8,055 nucleotides of DNA, from assembly GCA_001804025.1 (NCBI GenBank), contig MHFC01000137.1, positions 1-8,055 of the forward strand. The letters are read 5' to 3'. Source of the stretch: Omnitrophica bacterium GWA2_52_8 (GTDB lineage Bacteria; Omnitrophota; Omnitrophia; Omnitrophales; Aquincolibacteriaceae). The notes beneath the pieces are model-generated. The model searched no databases. It worked only from the letters and a program-made list of their open reading frames with translations, and was not told the DNA's origin. Below are positions 6,301-8,055 of the stretch, piece after piece. A program made the translations under genes and the position numbers. How positions within the stretch are numbered: the stretch's first letter is position 1; each line of letters starts with the position of its first letter.

Positions 6301-8055
6301 TTTGGCTTTCTCGGCGGCATCCCGCGCGGCTTTCAGCGCCGCTTCATAAGCCGCCTCATCCTTGCTCTTGGGACGCCAGAACTCGATGCCGATCCGGAGT
6401 TTCCGTTTCTCGCCCTCAATGCGCGAAACCGTCATCGCATCGTAATAAGCCGACATCAGGTACTGGATCCAGGTCGAAACTTCATTGCCGGCCTGACTGC
6501 CGAAATTTTCCGCAAGGCCGGTGCGTCCGTTTTTATAAACATTCTTGGCCTGTGTAAAATTGCGCTGCGCTACGCCGAGCGGGCTTGCGGAAGCGACAGT
6601 CGTTCCCTCCGGGGCATCTTCACCCGCTTCCCTTCTCGCATTTTCACAGTCTTCGTCGTAATCTGTACAAAGTTCTTTTTCCGTGTTTTCTTCATGGGTA
6701 GCGCGGTTGGCTTCAATAGCGGCATCACGCGCTTCATCGGCCGCTTCAACTGCGGCATCATAAACGGCCAAGGCGGCCGCATAATCTTCTTGCGCCTTTT
6801 GCCGCGCATCCTGATATTGTTGCCCAGGATTGTCAGTTCCCTCGGTGCAGGGATTGACGGTATCGGTCTGATCGGTATCGATGCAATCCGTCGTGTTCTC
6901 CCACGCATCCATGAGCGTTTTAAAAATCGCCTTCACCGCGTCTGAAAACGTGCGAAACGCCGTCGAAACGGCCTCATAATGGGCTTTCTCGGCCGCAAAG
7001 TCGGCCTTGGCCCAGTCGATATGCGCATCGCGGGCAATTTTTACATGTTCCATCGCGTTGGCAAAAACACCCGCCGCCATCTGATAATAATTGGCGCGTT
7101 CCCGCAGTGTGCGTTCGGCGCGCAGGATAAATTCCGGAATGTTGTACTGCAGAAGCGAAAGGTCGGCGAAAAGCAGTCTCTGGGACTCGTACGTTTCCGC
7201 CCCCAGCCCCTTGCTTACCGAGACCGCCTTGCTGATGAGAAGCTCAATCTGGCTGCGGTCCACATTAAAAACCGTGTTCGTTGATTTGTCGATGCCGCCG
7301 AGAAAAGCCGCCATGTTCCGGTATTCCGTCAGCCTTTCATTATCAATGACGTCGATTGCCGGATACATCGTCGACTTCAGGTAAGTTGCGGCCCCGTTCA
7401 GATGCGTTTCGCGCGCCTGAAAGCGGTCCTTGTGATACTGATCATTCAGCGGATCAAGCTTGCCTTGAAGTTCTTCATGGATTTTCCACCAGTCATTAAA
7501 ATATTTTCCGTTTTTATTCCCCATCTCTTCGTTATACGTCTCGACACAGTCGGTGCCGGAAGCGACCCCGCCCTCTCTCGGGCATGTCCCTCCGTCTTCA
7601 CAAACAGAATTGACGCAGTATTTCATTTCCATCTGATTGCCATAATCTCCCCCTTCACGGCTGTCCTTGAGGTCCGCCATATCCTGCGCATACTCCTTAT
7701 AGGCTTCCGCCGTTTTTTCAAGCACGGTATGGAGTTTTCCGGCGAGAAAATGTCGCTCTTCTTCTTTCAGGATATCGATATTATTCGCGCCGTTGATTTG
7801 ATTGTGCCCGTCGCGGGAATCCAAATCGACAAATTTCCAGTGATCGACGCGAAGATTGGACGGCGGCTGACTGCCTCCGTAATAGAAACCTCCCCAAAAC
7901 CACCACCAGCCCGTATCCCAATAACCGCCAAAACCGCCGCCCCACGGAAAATATTGGCAAGAACTTCCGCCGCCGCCGGCGGGTGGTCCCGTCGGATTTC
8001 CGTTCGGATCCACAACACTGGTGCCTTCATCCCCCGGAGACCCCGAAACCCCGCA
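1..8055 (-). CDS. Internal fragment of a giant multi-module hypothetical protein, open at both ends
   Basis: One frame, read from 8055 down to 1, has 2685 sense codons and no stop. At this base composition about one hundred stops would be expected by chance. Codons in the frame show a strong purine bias at the first position, as real coding sequence does. No start, ribosome binding site or stop belongs to it in the window, so true length is unknown and larger. Residue numbers in this annotation count from base 8055. Modules in order are: Gly/Pro and Gly/aromatic segment (1-60), coiled-coil and helical region with cysteine loops (61-485), mixed segment (486-585), charged linker (586-625), helical repeats (626-1285), Pro/Gly hinge with two hydrophobic segments (1286-1585), beta-rich region (1586-1925), and tandem beta-type repeats (1926-2685). 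I recognise no enzyme family or catalytic motif. A surface or envelope location is inferred from the architecture. The size and style recall the giant genes of Omnitrophota, but the host assignment is a guess. Confidence 0.93.
322..642 (-). repeat. Repeat unit 5
   Basis: It opens with FLTGMLNMIGLATRFSVMRDG, with the anchor FATDAMREANQIYSM at 490-534. Its second half contains IEKTRALAAGEKV at 379-417, which recurs almost unchanged in unit 6. Confidence 0.75.
643..999 (-). repeat. Repeat unit 4
   Basis: It opens with LIHALNLLGVQSSLQITRDN, then FYARAGMQEGQLV, with the anchor FATQAMMDKNQYFLL at 850-894. It is most similar to unit 3 around the RAGM strand. The second half carries an AGE turn and a GDRAAG turn. 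Confidence 0.75.
1000..1350 (-). repeat. Repeat unit 3, closest to consensus
   Basis: It opens with YLSMLGRLGVSGSVSIVRDG, followed by the strand YGRAGMEGGKLV and the anchor FATEEMLDNGRFYLM at 1201-1245. The second half is Lys/Glu-rich. It is the best template for a family profile. Confidence 0.75.
1351..1710 (-). repeat. Repeat unit 2
   Basis: It opens with VGQLLAAIGIQTSYNILRGN and carries the anchor FQTETMRENHEFFSM at 1561-1605. At about 120 residues it has an extended acidic second half (YGVEEVDEFIDPADV) absent from its neighbours. Confidence 0.65.
1711..2040 (-). repeat. Repeat unit 1
   Basis: Anchor motif FASNRDIRDGKAYLV lies at 1903-1947. This is the most divergent of the six: the motif Met is replaced by Ile, and the helix plus LG box at the unit start is not clear. 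The preceding strand VWGRAVIEHGKLEL matches the YGRAGMEGGKLV strand of unit 3. It ends with a GDKLEAKR turn. Confidence 0.55.
2041..2280 (-). repeat. Degenerate repeat-like unit before the array, residues 1926-2005
   Basis: The sequence carries an LGV box followed by hydrophobic strand, EDG turn and strand (ALGVVGFSAGIFVFEDG), matching the order LGV, strand, RDG turn and strand in the clear units. The conserved FATxxM motif is replaced by something like VTVWDAAGNAM, and the distance to the next unit's motif is only about 68 residues. It may be a shortened or decayed first unit. The match is by eye and weak. Confidence 0.3.
2281..3300 (-). other. Beta-rich region of unknown family, residues 1586-1925
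   Basis: Composition changes here from Leu/Ala-rich to alternating hydrophobic and polar residues with many Thr, Val, Arg, Gly and aromatics, typical of beta-sheet. Examples are GSVTDDGRVEMQTTPTFEHH, NGTVVTWFKETRRDSATG, SFTARLRTWNYANGVRVIE and INFEVGFFNMDRSLFGHFTI. Short TxDG and ANG turns resemble those of long extracellular beta-fibres such as YD/Rhs-type proteins, but I see no YD repeat or RHS core motif, so that family is not claimed. The last 60 residues turn more helical (TDALEQIAETMTISAALDLA) and lead into the repeat region. No catalytic motif was seen. Confidence 0.5.
3301..3471 (-). other. Gly/Ala/Pro-rich linker, residues 1529-1585
   Basis: After the charged RKLGEEPER comes Gly/Ala-rich sequence (VGAAAGGPGGAGVMAARE), a short helix-like piece (EFMDVLGWRV) and more Gly/Pro sequence (VPEGGPGLGERV). 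It reads as a flexible connector between the hydrophobic segments and the beta-rich region. Confidence 0.5.
3472..3525 (-). other. Hydrophobic segment 2, possible membrane helix, residues 1511-1528
   Basis: This uncharged stretch (GLIASLVLGTLTVAFAAF) is followed at once by a charged RKLGEEPER. It lies about 30 residues after hydrophobic segment 1, separated by a Gly/Ser/Thr-rich loop. The two could form a membrane hairpin in the middle of the giant protein, or be buried helices. It is the better of the two transmembrane candidates. Confidence 0.45.
3613..3675 (-). other. Hydrophobic segment 1, possible membrane helix, residues 1461-1481
   Basis: A 21-residue stretch (AALGLVFLKLLGAMMVQSAIL) has a single Lys and a Gln as its only strongly polar residues. 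It follows a Gly/Ser-rich linker and precedes another. Length and hydrophobicity suit a transmembrane helix, though the central Lys weakens the call. Confidence 0.4.
3676..4200 (-). other. Pro/Gly-rich hinge region, residues 1286-1460
   Basis: The helical repeats end in a Pro/Gln/Gly-rich stretch (QPVQTPLPGQPAISGPAVRG). Moderately hydrophobic segments (FDFFSVISSVLGTLLLQV, NVLPALTSVLTAALIGL) then alternate with Gly/Pro/Ser linkers. The two hydrophobic segments are interrupted by polar residues and are weaker membrane candidates than those at 3472-3675. No family was recognised. Confidence 0.45.
4201..6180 (-). other. Leu/Ala-rich helical-repeat region resembling an alpha-solenoid, residues 626-1285
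   Basis: About 660 residues consist of amphipathic helices of some 12-20 residues separated by short polar turns. Examples are QIHELLISFVQNGALNDDLR, RFLAIIGLGLLQELDKAAIL, LSLAVNLLTALGGAAPELEL, QIAVGLDVLGVLKDT, ERQALLVYLVGGLNNF and LVGTLLELTEAGQFSASQ. Helix pairs recur roughly every 35-55 residues, as in HEAT-like or other alpha-solenoids, but I found no strict consensus that would name a family. Leu, Ala, Val and Ile are abundant, charged residues sit at turns, and cysteine is absent. Such regions usually act as scaffolds or protein-binding surfaces. Its place in the middle suggests a rod or spacer role. Fold type is inferred from the pattern. Confidence 0.55.
6181..6300 (-). other. Charged low-complexity linker, residues 586-625
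   Basis: A Lys/Gly/Ser-rich stretch (KGSGKSGGKEGAGKDRKSG) turns sharply into an Asp/Glu-rich stretch (KTDEDDSQPEYPELDED). The basic to acidic switch and lack of hydrophobic residues mark a disordered hinge between the coiled-coil half and the helical-repeat region. Confidence 0.7.
6301..6600 (-). other. Mixed helical segment, residues 486-585
   Basis: A Ser/Ala-rich start leads into probable helices, an aromatic stretch (VSTWIQYLMSAYYDAMTVSR) and a basic stretch with alternating hydrophobics (KRKLRIGIEFWRPKSK). It ends in an Ala-rich helix (DEAAYEAALKAARDAAEKAK) that runs into the charged linker. It may be a small folded domain. No family was recognised. Confidence 0.4.
6601..6669 (-). other. 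Cysteine loop 3, acidic, residues 463-485
   Basis: A short acidic stretch carries cysteines 463 and 470 (motif LCTDYDEDCENARREAGED). These are the last two cysteines of the visible protein. The roughly 2200 residues that follow contain none. It resembles loop 2 in being Asp-rich with a cysteine pair. Confidence 0.45.
6670..6822 (-). other. Ala/Glu-rich coiled-coil segment, residues 412-462
   Basis: The segment is a highly regular helix rich in Ala, Glu, Asp and Arg, with repeated patterns such as AAALAVYDAAVEAADEARDA. It has no Pro or Gly and small residues at near-heptad spacing, typical of coiled-coil or long single-helix sequence. It is flanked on both sides by cysteine loops. Confidence 0.6.
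6823..6900 (-). other. Cysteine loop 2, Asp/Thr-rich, residues 386-411
   Basis: This polar insertion of about 26 residues contains many Asp and Thr and two cysteines twelve residues apart (391 and 403), in the motif DCIDTDQTDTVNPC. It interrupts a helical region, and the following segment returns at once to helix. A disulfide-closed or calcium-binding loop is possible, but the Asp spacing does not match a canonical EF-hand. Confidence 0.45.
6901..7500 (-). other. Helical bundle or coiled-coil region, residues 186-385
   Basis: About 200 residues are almost continuously helix-like: charged and aromatic positions alternate with Leu, Ala, Ile and Met, with few Pro and Gly. Examples are LTEYRNMAAFLGGIDKS, EFILRAERTLRERANYYQMA and DAVKAIFKTLMDAW. 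There are no cysteines. The region lies between cysteine loops 1 and 2, which suits long antiparallel helices joined by disulfide-stapled tips. No family was recognised. Confidence 0.5.
7501..7620 (-). other. Cysteine loop 1, residues 146-185
   Basis: This short hydrophilic stretch is rich in Gly, Glu and Asn, with four cysteines at residues 147, 152, 158 and 170 (motifs YCVNSVC, GGTC, GTDC). It separates two helical segments and looks like a loop or hairpin tip. Four cysteines could form two disulfides or bind a metal ion. Disulfides would fit an exported protein. No named cysteine module was recognised. Confidence 0.5.
7621..7875 (-). other. Charged helical segment, residues 61-145
   Basis: After a short polar stretch rich in Asp, Asn and Gly, a Lys/Glu/Leu-rich run from about residue 94 to 130 reads as amphipathic helix (for example LKEEERHFLAGKLHTVLEKT and AYKEYAQDMADLKD). 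It probably forms one arm of a coiled coil whose partner lies after the cysteine loop at 7501-7620. No family was recognised. Confidence 0.5.
7876..7953 (-). other. Gly/aromatic patch, residues 35-60
   Basis: Of 26 consecutive residues, 14 are aromatic (six Trp, four Phe, four Tyr) and nine are Gly. Only a Pro, an Asp and a Thr break the pattern. The core is GWWWFWGGFYYGG. The composition is unlike the rest of the protein, where Trp is sparse. It has no long aliphatic stretch and is rich in Gly, so it does not look like an ordinary transmembrane helix or signal peptide. Gly/aromatic segments elsewhere are associated with self-association, carbohydrate contact or membrane-surface insertion. 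Which of these applies here cannot be told from the sequence. Confidence 0.7.
7957..8055 (-). other. Gly/Pro-rich linker, residues 1-33
   Basis: The first 33 visible residues are mainly Gly, Pro, Ser, Asp and Asn, with short motifs such as NGNPTGPP and a run of four Gly. They look like a flexible spacer. Cysteines sit at both ends (residues 1 and 33). It continues from sequence to the right of the window, so its full extent is unknown. Confidence 0.6.

Noticed and set aside
6178..6945. Plus-strand open frame of 255 codons with hydrophobic runs
   Set aside because: It is antisense to the charged linker and coiled-coil segments. Its hydrophobic runs (Phe, Ile, Leu) are the complement of Lys/Glu/Asp codons in the real frame.
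7678..7702. In-frame ATG at residue 126 with AAGGAG upstream on the minus strand, a possible internal start
   Set aside because: The spacing is about 12 bases, which is long, and the codons form an uninterrupted helix (KEYAQDMADLK) with the residues before it. The frame stays open and coding-like upstream, so this is probably chance.
7795..7830. EF-hand or dockerin-like motif in DLDSRDGHNQIN
   Set aside because: Compared with DxDxDG it has one extra residue before the last Asp, and no second copy or flanking helix pair is clear. The calcium-binding call is not supported.
1..8055. Several adjacent genes on the minus strand, merged by read-through
   Set aside because: No in-frame stop occurs anywhere, and module changes happen through linkers in the same frame. 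Separate genes would need stops between them.
1..8055. CRISPR, tRNA, rRNA, transposon ends or terminator hairpins
   Set aside because: No short direct DNA repeats with spacers, no RNA-like conserved segments and no hairpin with a T run outside coding sequence were seen. The whole window is coding.

Overview
The window holds one coding feature. A single reading frame on the minus strand is open from base 8055 to base 1, which is 2685 codons with no TAA, TAG or TGA. I translated every line in this frame to check it. Neither the start nor the stop of the gene lies inside the window, so this is an internal piece of a giant gene. The visible part alone encodes at least 2685 residues, roughly 280 kDa. 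There is no intergenic space, and I see no RNA gene, CRISPR array, insertion sequence, promoter or terminator. The shorter frames on both strands are shadows of this gene.

The organism cannot be fixed from this window. GC is about 55 percent by rough count, and codons in the open frame favour a purine first base, as bacterial coding sequence does. Bacterial genes of this size with long low-complexity, coiled-coil and repeat regions are best known from uncultivated Omnitrophota (former OP3) and also occur in Planctomycetota, Chlorobi and related groups. Omnitrophota is my leading guess, held loosely.

Read from its N-terminal side (high coordinates to low), the protein is a chain of very different modules. 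First come a Gly/Pro linker and a striking Gly plus aromatic patch (7876-8055). Next are helical and coiled-coil stretches broken by hydrophilic loops that carry eight of the ten cysteines (6601-7875). A mixed segment and a Lys/Gly then Asp/Glu linker follow (6181-6600). Then come a Leu/Ala-rich helical-repeat region of about 660 residues (4201-6180), a Pro/Gly-rich hinge with two hydrophobic segments (3301-4200), and a beta-rich region of unknown family (2281-3300). A degenerate repeat-like stretch (2041-2280) leads into a tandem array of at least six divergent units of 113-120 residues (1-2040), which runs off the left edge.

The layout suggests a very long cell-surface or envelope protein: cysteines confined to loops on one side, a helical-repeat rod or scaffold, a possible membrane hairpin, then a beta-repeat arm. 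No catalytic motif or named family was recognised, so any role in attachment or predation is inference. The most promising novelty is the tandem repeat family and its fusion to this particular series of modules.
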